Positions 45,049 to 54,140 of a stretch of 64,000 nt of DNA are shown here, piece after piece; position 1 is the stretch's first letter; each line of letters opens with the position of its first letter. The DNA lies in NCBI RefSeq assembly GCF_028368935.1, contig NZ_JAQNDK010000001.1, positions 1,860,001-1,924,000 on the forward strand, given 5' to 3'. A program made the position numbers and the translations under genes. The stretch is from Sorangium aterium. Its GTDB lineage: Bacteria > Myxococcota_A > Polyangia > Polyangiales > Polyangiaceae. A model generated the notes under the pieces. The model was not told the origin of the DNA, did no database searches, and saw only the letters and a list, made by a program, of their open reading frames with translations.

Positions 45049-45375
45049 GCGCGGGGCGGGCGACGCAGCGAGCCTTCATCCAACCGCCGGAAGCCCGCAC
45101 CGACGTTACAACCGCGCCGCGATCGGGCGCTCCGGCGCGCTGCTGGCTGGACGCCCGGTCGCCGGACGACGCCGCCAGGTTCCGGCGCCGTGGAGCCGGA
45201 CGAGCGCTGATCCTGGCTCCCACGTCGACCCGAGCCGGATCTCTGGCTTCAAGGTCGACCCACGATGACGCCGACGACCCCCGGTCCAGCCGCCTGGCGA
45301 GGCCGCGACGAGGCCGTCGCGCCCGCCGCCCGTCCGCGCTCGCCCTGGGGCGGCGCCGATCTATACCATGGGGAC

Positions 45376-46059
45376 ATGCGCCCCACCGTGCTCCTCTGGG
45401 ACATCGACGGCACCCTGCTCTCCACTGGCGGCGCAGGCCGGCGCGCCATGGAGCGCGCGTTCGCCCGGTACGCCGACCGGCGCGACGCGTGCGAGGCGTT
45501 CTCGTTCGCCGGCATGACCGACCGGGCCATCATCCGGACAGGGCTCGAGACGGTCGGGCGCGAGGCCACAGAGGACGCCATCGACGCGCTCCTCGCGATC
45601 TACGTCGAGCTCCTCGCGCAGGAGATGTCGCTCGCCGGCGACACCCGGGTCCACGCCGGCGTCATCGAGGCGCTCGACGCCGCCGCCCGGCGCGCGGAGT
45701 GCGCCATCGGCCTCGGCACGGGGAACGTCCGCGCCGGGGCGCAGGCGAAGCTCACGCGGGTCGGCATCTACGAGCGGTTCGCGTTCGGCGGCTTCGGCTG
45801 CGATCACGAGCTCCGCGACGAGCTCCTGCGCATCGGCGCGGCGCGCGGGGCGGCGATGCTCGAGGCGCCGCTCGCGGCGTGCCGCGTCGTCGTCATCGGC
45901 GACACCCCGAAGGACGTCGCGGCGGCCCGGGCGATCGGCGCCGAGTCGATCGCCGTAGCCACCGGCAACTACGCCCTGGCAGAGCTCGCCGCATGCGCCC
46001 CGACCCACAGCTTCAGCGACCTCCGGGCGAGGGGCGCGCTCGAGGCGCTGCTCGGTTGA
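45376..46059 (+). CDS. HAD-superfamily hydrolase (phosphoglycolate-phosphatase-like)
   Basis: A 227-residue haloacid-dehalogenase-type phosphatase. Motif I is WDIDGTLLS (Asp9 nucleophile, Asp11). Motif II is in GLGTGNVR. A Lys in AQAKLTRVG and motif III VVVIGDTPKDVAAARA complete the active site. A helical cap (about 15-100) places it in subclass I near phosphoglycolate phosphatases. There is no signal peptide. The start is ATG 45376 (MRPTVLLWD) shortly after CCATGGGGAC. The upstream 300 bp hold the tail of the repeat array. The physiological substrate is unknown. Confidence 0.92.
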   Translation: MRPTVLLWDIDGTLLSTGGAGRRAMERAFARYADRRDACEAFSFAGMTDRAIIRTGLETVGREATEDAIDALLAIYVELLAQEMSLAGDTRVHAGVIEALDAAARRAECAIGLGTGNVRAGAQAKLTRVGIYERFAFGGFGCDHELRDELLRIGAARGAAMLEAPLAACRVVVIGDTPKDVAAARAIGAESIAVATGNYALAELAACAPTHSFSDLRARGALEALLG

Positions 46060-46223
46060 GATCCGAGATCTCTCGACGAAGCGAGGCGAGCGGCCGCCTG
46101 ACCGCTGCGGCTCCGATGCGACAGCGTGTCTCTGCGAGATCACGTAAACGGTGTTCTGATCCTCCGGAAGAGGATCAGAGAGGGCGACAGGTTCTCTGAC
46201 GCATAGCGCGGCGAGCGCGAGGC

Positions 46224-47744
46224 TCAGTAGCGGCTGAACAGGTCCTCCGGCGTCGATGGGCGCGGGGCGGACTCCCTGCTCCCCGGGACCGGCTTGGACG
46301 CGTTCGTCGGCAGCTTGCCCTGGGGGCCCGGTGCCGACGCGCTCGAGACGGGAGCAGCCACGACGGGCGCATCGGCGGATGGCGTCACCGCCGGCGGTGG
46401 CGCCGGAGCCAGCGTGGGCGGCGAGCTCGGTTCAGGGATCGCCGCGCGCGGCTCGGGCGCTGTCGCGAGCGGCGCGGGGGCTGCCGTGCTCGGCTCGGAG
46501 GCCGTCGAGATCGCGGCGGCGACGCCCGCCGCGGCTGGCTCGTCCGCGCTCGACGCGGGCTGCGAGAGCCAGAGCGCCGCGCCTGCGAGCGTCCCGACCC
46601 CCAGCGCAATCCCGGCAGCGAGCGGCTTGCGGCGCGCCTTCGGCGGCAGCGAGGTGATGGCAGCTCCGGTCGAGGTCGCGGCGAATCGCCCGCGATCCGG
46701 GTCGGCGCCGTGCTCCGGGGCCACGGTCATCCCAGGTGCGGCCCCCGTCCTCGGGATGGCTGACAGCGCCTCGGGCGACGAAGGCGAGCCCTGGCCCGCG
46801 CGCGGCGAGGGCGGCGAGCTCGCGGCGGCCGCCACGCGGGCGCCGCACACCGGCATGCCGAACACCTCGCCGAGCGCGCTCACCGCGTCCGTGGCCCGGC
46901 GGAAACGTGCCGCGGGATCGAGCGCCGTGGCCCGCGCGAACCACGCGTCGAAGCCGGGCGGCAACGTCACGCCCAGCGAGCGCGCCCGCTGCACCGGCGG
47001 CTCCTGCGGGCCACGGACCGCCAGCATCGCGAAGGCGAACACGTCGCTGGCCTCGTTCGCCTCGGGATCCCAGTACGGGAATCCCACCAGCAGCGTGTAC
47101 GCCATCATGCCCAGCGCATGGATGTCGGCCGCGCTGGTGAGCCTCTTGCCGACCTGGAACTGTTCGGGAGCCATGTAGAGCGGCGTGCCGAGGCTGCGCG
47201 TGGCGCCGGCCGCGGTGGCGCCCTCGGCGACGAGCTTCGCGACGCCGAAGTCGAGGATCTTCACGCGGATCGAGCCGTCCTCGCGCTGCGACAGGAAGAT
47301 GTTTGCGGGCTTGAGATCGCGGTGCACGATGTTCGCCGCGTGGGTCCGGTCGAGGGCCAGCGCAGCCTGGTGGAGGTAGGTCACGACGTCGGCCGGCGGG
47401 AGGCGGCTCGTGCGCTTGAGGCGCTCGCCGAGCTCCTCGCCGCGGAGCAGCTCCATGACCAGGAAGGGCATGCCCGTCGCCTCGTCGACGCCCGCGTCGA
47501 AGACGTCGACGATGTGCTCGCACTCGATCGTCGCCGTGATGCACGCCTCGAGCTTGAAGCGCTCGCGCATCTCCTCGCTCTGGAAGAGGTGCGCGTGCAT
47601 GACCTTCAGCGCCCGCCGGCGCTCGGTCGCGATGTGCGTCACCTCGTGGATGGCCCCCATCGCGCCGGTGGCGATGAGGCGCACGACGCGGTAGCGGCGG
47701 GCGAAGACGATCCCCTCGGCCAGCATAGTCGACACGATCGCCAA
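46224..47744 (-). CDS. eukaryote-like Ser/Thr protein kinase with TM and Pro/Ala-rich tail
   Basis: A 506-residue Hanks-type kinase. The catalytic domain (about 15-285) has the Gly-rich loop ATGAMGAIHEV, Lys47 (ALKVMHAH), Glu66, the catalytic HRDLKPANIF (Asp143), DFG (Asp165, ILDFGVAKL) and APE motif YMAPEQF. A spacer rich in Ala/Pro/Ser follows, then a transmembrane helix (about 377-397, AAGIALGVGTLAGAALWL) and an extracytoplasmic Pro/Ala tail. The start is ATG 47744 or the in-frame ATG at 47726 (MLAEGIVFARRYRVV). It begins the kinase, TPR/PEGA and SUMF1 gene cluster on this strand. Substrates are unknown. Confidence 0.92.
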   Translation of the reverse strand: MAIVSTMLAEGIVFARRYRVVRLIATGAMGAIHEVTHIATERRRALKVMHAHLFQSEEMRERFKLEACITATIECEHIVDVFDAGVDEATGMPFLVMELLRGEELGERLKRTSRLPPADVVTYLHQAALALDRTHAANIVHRDLKPANIFLSQREDGSIRVKILDFGVAKLVAEGATAAGATRSLGTPLYMAPEQFQVGKRLTSAADIHALGMMAYTLLVGFPYWDPEANEASDVFAFAMLAVRGPQEPPVQRARSLGVTLPPGFDAWFARATALDPAARFRRATDAVSALGEVFGMPVCGARVAAAASSPPSPRAGQGSPSSPEALSAIPRTGAAPGMTVAPEHGADPDRGRFAATSTGAAITSLPPKARRKPLAAGIALGVGTLAGAALWLSQPASSADEPAAAGVAAAISTASEPSTAAPAPLATAPEPRAAIPEPSSPPTLAPAPPPAVTPSADAPVVAAPVSSASAPGPQGKLPTNASKPVPGSRESAPRPSTPEDLFSRY

Positions 47745-47847
47745 GCGTCGTTTAGGGTGCCCTCCCCGTCAAGGCGCCTCGGTGAAAAGGTTTGTTGTGA
47801 CAGCCGTTTACGACGGTTTACGACGGTTTGCGACGATCCGGAGCGAG

Positions 47848-48951
47848 TCAAAAGCGCCCTTGCGCGCCGAGGACCGTTCCCGACGGCCCCACCTGAAGCA
47901 CGGTTCCGCGGAGCCACATCGTGCCAGAGGGGCTCGCGGGCGCGGCCCGGCCGGGGGCCGTCAAGCCGAGCACCGCCGCCGCGCCGAGCGCTGTGAGCCC
48001 CACACCGAAGCTGACGGTGCTCACCAGAGCCATCGTGCTCCCTGTCTGCGCGGCGTCGAGCCCTGTCGCATCGCAGCTCTTCGGATTGCTGGCCCGGATA
48101 GCGCTGCCGCAGTGCTCGCTGACGACCGACCTCTTGCCGAGCACGAGCGCGCCCATCACCCCGCCGGCCACGAGCCCTGCCACGCCAAGCCCGCCTGTCA
48201 CGTAAGCCGCCGTCCGAAAGCCCTTCCCGGCTGTCGCCGCCGCCGGGGCCTTCTGCGCGGCCGGCGCCTGGCTCTGCGTCCCGGCCGGGGACGTCGCCCG
48301 CGCCGGCGGCTGCGCGGGGGCGTCGGGCGCCGGCGGCCGCGCGGGGGCGTCGGGCGCCGGCGCGAGCTGGATCTCCAGCATCAGCGCCTTCGTCTCGCCC
48401 TCGGCGATCGTGACGCGTTGTTCCCACGGGGGCCCTCCCGGCGCCCGGGTCGACATGCGATGTTCCCCCGGATCCACCGGCAGCGCGACGCCCAGCGAGG
48501 CCGGCCCCAGGGGGCTGCCGTCGCGCAGCACCACAGTGCCCGGCGGCGCTCCTGCCGGCAGGGCGAGCGAGAGCCTCGGCACGCGCGACGCGAGCCGCTC
48601 GCGCTCGTCTCTCGCCACCTTCGGTCGATGTCCTTGACGGGCCTTTTGCGCCGGCGACATCCGCTCCACCCAGGCAAGGTAATTCCCGAGCTGCGTCACC
48701 GCCGTCGCGACGCGGCCCCACCGCGACTCGCACATGGCGAGCGTGAACAGCGTGCCCGGCTGGGGATCGAGCTGCTCGCTCTCGGCGAGCGCGGTGCAGC
48801 CTGCCTCGTATCTCCCTGCCCCCATGTCGGCGAGCCCGCGATTGAAGAGCTCCTCCGCGGCCGCGGCGTCCTGCGCTGCAGCGGGCGCGGCGAGCGAGAG
48901 CGAGCCGAGGGCCATGAGGACTTGCGTGGACCGGCGGAACCAAAACGTCAT
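47848..48951 (-). CDS. exported TPR/PEGA-like membrane protein
   Basis: A 367-residue exported protein: signal VLMALGSLSLAAPAAAQDAA, then TPR-like helices (ELFNRGLADMGAGRYEAGCT, LDPQPGTLFTLAMCESRWGR). A PEGA-like strand module follows (PRLSLALPAGAPPGTVVLRD, GEHRMSTRAPGG), then a Pro/Ala linker with a repeated PAPDAPARPPA unit. Two hydrophobic segments near the end (YVTGGLGVAGLVAGGVMGAL and VSFGVGLTALGAAAVLGL) probably anchor it. The family is common beside Ser/Thr kinases in myxobacteria, with unknown role. The start is ATG 48951. It lies just upstream of the kinase gene and may be cotranscribed with it. Confidence 0.8.
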   Translation of the reverse strand: MTFWFRRSTQVLMALGSLSLAAPAAAQDAAAAEELFNRGLADMGAGRYEAGCTALAESEQLDPQPGTLFTLAMCESRWGRVATAVTQLGNYLAWVERMSPAQKARQGHRPKVARDERERLASRVPRLSLALPAGAPPGTVVLRDGSPLGPASLGVALPVDPGEHRMSTRAPGGPPWEQRVTIAEGETKALMLEIQLAPAPDAPARPPAPDAPAQPPARATSPAGTQSQAPAAQKAPAAATAGKGFRTAAYVTGGLGVAGLVAGGVMGALVLGKRSVVSEHCGSAIRASNPKSCDATGLDAAQTGSTMALVSTVSFGVGLTALGAAAVLGLTAPGRAAPASPSGTMWLRGTVLQVGPSGTVLGAQGRF

Positions 48952-49048
48952 GTTCTATCTCACCAGGCAGGAGAAGGGGCCTCGGAGCGAATGGACGACC
49001 GTCCGGCAGGGGCGCGCGCAGATCACCGGAGGCCCCGGCGCCGGGCGC

Positions 49049-50350
49049 CTACGGCGTCCTCACGCAGCGGAAGCCGATCGCGCGGCCGTTGTCGTTCGCA
49101 GGGTAATGACCGCGGGATGACGTAGTCAGCCTGGACGACTCGTCGTTCCAGCCTCCGCCCCGGATGATCCGCTGCCCGTGGGCCGCCAGCTGAGCGCAAT
49201 CGGTGCATGGAGTAGGATAACCTAAATACGAGTCCAGCGTCCATTCCGACATGTTGCCTGCCAGATCCGCGTGTCCCCACCTCCCGTCACCCAGGGGCGA
49301 TTTCGACCCGACCGTCTTCATATGGGTGTACATGCACAGCGTGGGCCCCCCGGGGAGACAATCGTGCGCGGCGTGGTCCACATCGAGCGTCGTCGAGGAC
49401 GGCGGGGCGGACCATGGATAGACTCGCTGCTCACTCCCGCCGGCAGCCGCGTAGTTCCACTCCGCCTCCGTCGGCAGCCTGCCCCCGTCCCACGCGCAGA
49501 AGGCGAAGGCCACGTACCAGGTGATGCAGTTCATCGGCAGGCGCTCGTTGGCGTCGGGCGTATCGGTCCACGTGCTGTAGCTGGAGGTGCATCGGATCGC
49601 CGACCTGAACACCGCCGGGTCCCGCGGCAGGTTGGCCTCGTCCCAGGCAGAATTCCACCCGCTCCCCACGATCTGCGGGTGCGCGCCCGCGCCCGCCGTC
49701 GGCCGGCTCTCTGGATAGGCGTCGACGAACCTCCGGAATCGCCCCACGGTCACCTCGAACCGGTCCAGCTCGAAGCCGCTCACCGTGGCCGGAAACGTGA
49801 TGTCGTTGCCGCGATCGAAGGTCCCTCCCGGGACCGCCATCGTCGCGCAGCAGCGCTCGTTGCCTTCCGGTCCGCAGGTCTCGGGCAACCCGCCGCAGCT
49901 CGGGCGATCGGTGCATGTTCCGACGGCACATAAGGGCAGCGAGCCCGCGCATGGCGCCGAGCTCTCCCACTCGCCGCCATTGCACCGTTGCGGCGTCTTG
50001 TCGTCACAGCGACGCTCGCCCGTCGAGCACCCTCCACCGCCTGCGGCGGTGGAGCTGCTCGACGTGGGGGCGGTCGAGCTCGTCGACGGGGGATCGCCGC
50101 CCGCGGCGCCGCCGCCCGCGGCGCTGGTCGAGGTCGCGCCGCCGCCGATGCTCCCGGCGCTGTTCGTGTCTGTGTCGCCGCTGCTACGCGTGGCCGTGCT
50201 GTCGCCGGCACCTGCGCCACCCGTGCTCCCGGTCGCCGCGGCGCTGCGGTCGTCTGGGATGTAATCGTCGCCGAGCCCGACGAGCGTGCCGCATCCGCTC
50301 GCGACAAAGACCAATGCCCCCCACCACCATCCCGCGCGTCTTCCGAGCAT
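49049..50350 (-). CDS. SUMF1/formylglycine-generating-enzyme-like lipoprotein
   Basis: A predicted lipoprotein of 433 residues. The signal WWWGALVFVASGCGTLVGLG ends in lipobox ASGC. A Ser/Thr/Gly/Ala-rich linker (about 30-105) and a Cys-rich segment (GGGGCSTGERRCDDKTPQRC) follow. The C-terminal domain (about 175-433) is a SUMF1 fold: VPGGTFDRGN, FELDRFEVTVGRFRRFVDAY, INCITWYVAFAFCAWDGGRL with PTEAEWNYAA, GNMSEWTLD, and the terminal RGGGWND...RAIGFRCVRT. Most myxobacterial copies are non-enzymatic binding or effector domains; whether the catalytic cysteines are in place is not clear. I took ATG 50350; upstream in-frame ATGs lack a signal. Confidence 0.85.
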   Translation of the reverse strand: MLGRRAGWWWGALVFVASGCGTLVGLGDDYIPDDRSAAATGSTGGAGAGDSTATRSSGDTDTNSAGSIGGGATSTSAAGGGAAGGDPPSTSSTAPTSSSSTAAGGGGCSTGERRCDDKTPQRCNGGEWESSAPCAGSLPLCAVGTCTDRPSCGGLPETCGPEGNERCCATMAVPGGTFDRGNDITFPATVSGFELDRFEVTVGRFRRFVDAYPESRPTAGAGAHPQIVGSGWNSAWDEANLPRDPAVFRSAIRCTSSYSTWTDTPDANERLPMNCITWYVAFAFCAWDGGRLPTEAEWNYAAAGGSEQRVYPWSAPPSSTTLDVDHAAHDCLPGGPTLCMYTHMKTVGSKSPLGDGRWGHADLAGNMSEWTLDSYLGYPTPCTDCAQLAAHGQRIIRGGGWNDESSRLTTSSRGHYPANDNGRAIGFRCVRTP

Positions 50351-50602
50351 CTCGATTCTTACAGCCGCTCCACGGGTGCTGTCCACCAGGGTGCTCGCCG
50401 CGGGCGCCACGAGGTGTTGTGTCCTGTCCGGAAGGCGCTCCCGGGACGCGCCGGCTGCGCCCGTGGGCATCCGCGCCTCGAATCGCGCCGGCACCCGGAC
50501 CGACGGCCCGTACGGCGGTATCGGGGGCGGCGCGGTCTTCGCGGGAGACCGAGCGTGGCCGGCTCCGGCGCACGAGCCCCTCCGAGCGCAATCAGCGCCG
50601 CG

Positions 50603-51271
50603 TCAGAAGAGCCCCTGTTCGCGCATGCATGCCTTCAATGCCTGACGCAAATTCTGGTACAGGCGGAGGTGGTCGAGCCCGACGCCGAGGCCGACGAGCG
50701 TCTGGGCGACATCGGCCCGGACGCCCACGAGGACCCCAGTTGCGCCGAGGAGCCCCACGGCGCCGACGATCCGGAGGAGATGGTCGCTGGTGGCCGTGTC
50801 GATCACGGCGATGCCGGTGAGATCGAGGATGACATAGCGGGCCTGTGTCCGCACGACCGCGTCGAGCAGCTCCGACGTCATCCTGCTGACGCGTTCGGCG
50901 TCGAAGTGCCCGAGCAGCGGCAGCGTCACGATGCCGTCCCAGACCTCGATCACGGGCGTCGAGAGCGCGTGAATGGTCATCTTTTGCGCCTCGATCTCCT
51001 TCCGCGCGGCCTCGAGGGAGACGATCGTGCCGCGCTGGAAGTCGATCTGCTGCTTCGCCGCCTCGATCTCGTTGCGCGTGTGGATGAGCGCCGAGACGTC
51101 GCGCTGGATCCCGAGGACGTACGGGGCCGTGCCGTCCGGAGCTCGCTCGAGCGGGATGAGCAGCGTCTCGACCCATGTCAGTGAGGAGCGGACCTCGATG
51201 TCGCCCAGTCGCTGCTTCTCCAGCCGTTCGTCCCCAGAAGCCCGATGGCGCCGCGGCAGCGCGCGGCGCCA
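50603..51271 (-). pseudogene. 5'-truncated PAS-coiled-coil-STAS protein
   Basis: The open frame begins after in-frame stops near 51272-51280 and encodes the end of a PAS/PAC domain (GDERLEKQRLGDIEVRSSLT, WVETLLIPLERAPDGTAPYV, LGIQRDVSALIHTRNEIEAA). A coiled-coil linker and an intact STAS domain follow (VIEVWDGIVTLPLLGHFDAE, RYVILDLTGIAVIDTATSDH, GVGLDHLRLYQNLRQALK). This is the RsbR-like layout of stress-signal proteins. The start and first half of the PAS domain are missing and no good start codon precedes the remainder; ATG 50980 would give a 125-residue STAS-only protein. It is probably a gene broken at its 5' end next to the mutS-like gene. Confidence 0.65.
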
Positions 51272-51285
51272 CTATTTTCATCGGT

Positions 51286-51303
51286 GTTCCCCGCGCGGGG
51301 AAC
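51286..51303. promoter_or_regulatory. perfect palindrome GTTCCCCGCGCGGGGAAC
   Basis: An 18-bp perfect palindrome, with CGGT before it and TTTTCC after. It lies at the divergent junction of the PAS-STAS remnant and the mutS-like gene, 29 bp before ATG 51332. It could be an operator or a rho-independent terminator with a short T-run. It resembles a type I-E CRISPR repeat stem, but there is only one copy. Confidence 0.45.
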
Positions 51304-51331
51304 TTTTCCTGCGAGCGCGGGTCGTCTGCTC

Positions 51332-53155
51332 ATGCACCCGATCCGCGCGCAGGTCCCCGCCGAGAGCATTGCCCGCCCGCCCGAGCCCGGTAGGGCCCAC
51401 GCGCCCGACGTGCCCTACGCGCCCGCGCTCCCGTCCACGGACAGGATCCCCAGCCTGCTCTTCGTGGACCCGCCCGCGCGGGCCGATCTCGACGAGCTGC
51501 GGCAGTCTCTCTCGTTCGCGTTCACCAGCGGCGTCTCCGGAGGGCTCTTCGGCCAGGCGCTCGATCGGGCGCCCATCGCGCCCTCCACGTGGGATCCGAA
51601 GAGCTTCGCGCCCGACCTGTTCCTGGAGGAGCTCGTGGCCCGGTGCTTCCGCGTCCGCGTCGGGGGGCACGAGGCCGTCGTCCACCGAGGGTTCATCCTC
51701 CGCGTCCTCTCGCGGCCCCCGAGCGACACGCGCGTGACCGAGCTCCGGAGGGGGATCCTCCACGAGCTCTCGGGCTCACCCACGTTTCGCCGGCAGCTCG
51801 AGAGGCTCTACACGGCCTCGTGCCGATTGCGGGGCGCGCTCGAGGGCGCGGTGGCAGGGAAGAAGTTCGATCCGACGCGGCGGCAGCTCGACGTGCTCGC
51901 GATCGTCAAAGAGGTCTTCGACCTGATGAGCGAGTCATTCGAGGGCGCCCGATCGGGCCTCTCCCGGCTGCGCGATTTCGGGCAGGCGGTGCAGGCGACC
52001 GAGGGATATCGATCGATGGCCGATCTCCTCGATTACGACGAGCACCTCGCGACGCTCCGCCTGGACATCCGCGTCGGCGCCGACGGCCGAATCCGAGGCT
52101 TCGACGTCGTGACCGTCCGGGAGCGGCAGGAGAACCCGTTCGTCCTGTCGCCGGTGCGGCGCTGGCTCGCGAAGCTCGAGATGTTCTTCCGTGGGTACAG
52201 CTTTGGCGACGGAGAGGTCATGGCGAGGCTCGTCGACGCGGTGTTCGAGGGCGTCGAGGATCAGGTCGTCAAGCTGGTCCCGCTCGTCGGAGAGATGGAG
52301 GTCTACCTGGGAGCGCTCGGCTTCCGGGATCTCGCCGAAGCGGCGGGGCTCGAGGTCTGCCTGCCGGAGCTCCGGTCCGGAGCGGAGGGCGAGCGCGTGC
52401 TCCTCGGCCTCTTCAATCCGCTCCTCGTCGCCGGCGGAGGGAAGGCGGTGCCGTGCGACGTCGTGACCGATCGGGCCGACACGACGCTGCTGGTCACGGG
52501 GCCGAACTCGGGCGGAAAGACTCGCCTGCTCCAGTCGGTGGCGCTGACGCAGCTCCTCGCGCAGGCAGGCATGTTCGTGCCGGCGCGCAGGGCGAGCGTT
52601 GCCCGCGTCCCGGGGCTCGTGGTGTCGCTCATCCAGGAGACGAAGTTCGATCAGAGCGAGGGGCGGCTCGGCATGGAGCTCCTCCGGATCCGGGCGCTCT
52701 TCGAGGAGCTCGGCCCGGGAGCGATGGTGATCCTCGACGAGCTCTGCTCGGGGACGAACCCGTCCGAGGGGGAGGAGATCTTCGAGCTCGTCGTCACGCT
52801 GCTCGAGAAGCTCCGCCCGCAGGCGTTCATCACCACGCATTTCCTGACGTTCGCGGCGCGGCTCGAGCGGGAAAAGGCGATAAGGAACCTCCGTTTCGTC
52901 CAGGTCGAGCTCGACGCGGCGCAGAGGCCCACGTACCAGTTCGTCGACGGCGTGGCCGCGACCTCGCTCGCGGCCCAGGCAGCGGCCCGGCTCGGCGTGA
53001 CCCGCGGCGAGCTCGAGGGCCTCATCGATCGCAACATCGATCGCAACCTGCTCGCCTCCCGAGCGCTGTCCGTCGTGGGTCGGGACTCCGCGTTCGCGGG
53101 TCCTTCCGTCGTGGGTCGGGACTCCGCGTTCGCGGGTCCCTCCGGGGAGAGCTGA
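51332..53155 (+). CDS. MutS-family ATPase
   Basis: A 607-residue protein with the MutS lever/clamp and ATPase core but no N-terminal mismatch-binding domain. Walker A is GPNSGGKT (390-397). Walker B is MVILDELCSGTNPSEGEE (Asp469, Glu470). The His-switch region FITTHFLTFAARL and the signature LVVSLIQETKFDQSEGRLGM complete the ATPase. Unlike MutS2 it has no Smr domain. Such short MutS-like proteins have unclear roles, possibly in recombination control. The C-terminus ends in a 12-residue tandem repeat (VVGRDSAFAGPS twice). I chose ATG 51332 (MHPIRAQVPAE); the frame is open to 51245. A partner gene follows after 1 bp. Confidence 0.85.
   Translation: MHPIRAQVPAESIARPPEPGRAHAPDVPYAPALPSTDRIPSLLFVDPPARADLDELRQSLSFAFTSGVSGGLFGQALDRAPIAPSTWDPKSFAPDLFLEELVARCFRVRVGGHEAVVHRGFILRVLSRPPSDTRVTELRRGILHELSGSPTFRRQLERLYTASCRLRGALEGAVAGKKFDPTRRQLDVLAIVKEVFDLMSESFEGARSGLSRLRDFGQAVQATEGYRSMADLLDYDEHLATLRLDIRVGADGRIRGFDVVTVRERQENPFVLSPVRRWLAKLEMFFRGYSFGDGEVMARLVDAVFEGVEDQVVKLVPLVGEMEVYLGALGFRDLAEAAGLEVCLPELRSGAEGERVLLGLFNPLLVAGGGKAVPCDVVTDRADTTLLVTGPNSGGKTRLLQSVALTQLLAQAGMFVPARRASVARVPGLVVSLIQETKFDQSEGRLGMELLRIRALFEELGPGAMVILDELCSGTNPSEGEEIFELVVTLLEKLRPQAFITTHFLTFAARLEREKAIRNLRFVQVELDAAQRPTYQFVDGVAATSLAAQAAARLGVTRGELEGLIDRNIDRNLLASRALSVVGRDSAFAGPSVVGRDSAFAGPSGES
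53069..53140. repeat. 36-bp tandem duplication inside the mutS-like gene end
   Basis: The unit containing CGTCGTGGGTCGGGACTCCG starts at 53071 and again at 53107 (36-bp period), giving two copies of VVGRDSAFAGPS at the protein C-terminus. The codons stay in frame. Confidence 0.85.
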
Positions 53156-53156
53156 C

Positions 53157-54140
53157 GTGGCGACGTTCCTCACGACGGAGCGGATGAACCCCGCGCTCCG
53201 CGCGCGCGTGGAGCGGGCCGCCAGCCACCGGACGCGCGCGCGCCATCACGCGGCTCGCGCCGGGATCAAGGGGACGTTCGCGAGCGACAAGCGGATCGGG
53301 CGCGCGCGGCTGCTCACGCTGCTGACGGCGGCGGCCGTCGTGCTCCTCGCGGTCGCGATGTACCTCCAGGATCGCCGCGCCATCGAGGCCGAGCGGCGCG
53401 CCCTTCTGGCCGTGCTCGACGAGCGCCGCGCGGAGTTCCCGGCGGGCTACGAGGGCTTCGTCGAGGCGACGGATCGCTGGATCGGGGAGGCCGCGAGCGA
53501 CGGGGACCCCGCCGATGTCGTGGACCCTTCGCTCCGCGCTCCAGGGGCGCTCGACGCCCTGCTCCACCGGCCCGCCGTGTACGTGCGCGCGCCTCGCGCC
53601 GAGCTGCGCGACGCGCGCAAGATCGACGACGCCGCGCGCGGATCCGACAAGGATGCGTTCCTCCTGTGCCTCCTGAAGCCTCCGCCCTCGCCCTCGGAGC
53701 GCGATCTGCTCACGAAGGTGCGAGGCGTGTATTTCGGCGGGACCAAGGTCGACGAGGAGACAGCGAACGTCCGCCGGCTCGCCGAGGCGCGGCTCGGCCT
53801 CGCGGTGCTCGGCCCCGTGTTCGAGGGCTCGGTGCGCGCGGCCCGCGACGTCGCGGCGCTAAGGAGGCACCGCAACGAGCTGGATCGATCCCCGATCGAG
53901 CTGGCGAAGAAGGCGGCCGGCGCGGAGTTGCTGATCATCGTGGCCGACAGCCCGGTCGAGAGCACGACGTCCGCGAGCTCGGCGCGCGTCTCGCTCGTGG
54001 ATCTCGCGGCGAAGAAGGTGCTTTTGCGCGTGGGCCGGCGGGTCGACCAGCAAGGGCTCTCCCCGACGGGCGTGCTCCATCGCGAGCAGATCGAGGGCTG
54101 CGGCCTCGCCTTCGCGGTGCGGCGCAGCGTCGAGAAGTGA
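53157..54140 (+). CDS. membrane-anchored orphan protein, mutS-like partner
   Basis: A 327-residue protein with a basic cytoplasmic N-terminus, one transmembrane helix (about 53-70, LLTLLTAAAVVLLAVAMYL) and an extracytoplasmic helical domain. The string RLLTLLTAAAVVLLAVAMYL precedes QDRRAIEAERRALLAVLDER. No family is recognised. A conserved-looking stretch KDAFLLCLLKPPPSPSERDL lies in mid-protein. The start is GTG 53157, one base after the stop of the mutS-like gene, so the two are almost certainly cotranscribed and coupled. A MutS-type ATPase paired with a membrane protein is not a mismatch-repair arrangement I know. Function unknown. Confidence 0.8.
   Translation: MATFLTTERMNPALRARVERAASHRTRARHHAARAGIKGTFASDKRIGRARLLTLLTAAAVVLLAVAMYLQDRRAIEAERRALLAVLDERRAEFPAGYEGFVEATDRWIGEAASDGDPADVVDPSLRAPGALDALLHRPAVYVRAPRAELRDARKIDDAARGSDKDAFLLCLLKPPPSPSERDLLTKVRGVYFGGTKVDEETANVRRLAEARLGLAVLGPVFEGSVRAARDVAALRRHRNELDRSPIELAKKAAGAELLIIVADSPVESTTSASSARVSLVDLAAKKVLLRVGRRVDQQGLSPTGVLHREQIEGCGLAFAVRRSVEK

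Noticed and set aside
51286-51303. Type I-E CRISPR repeat
   Set aside because: Only one copy is present, with no spacers or cas genes nearby.
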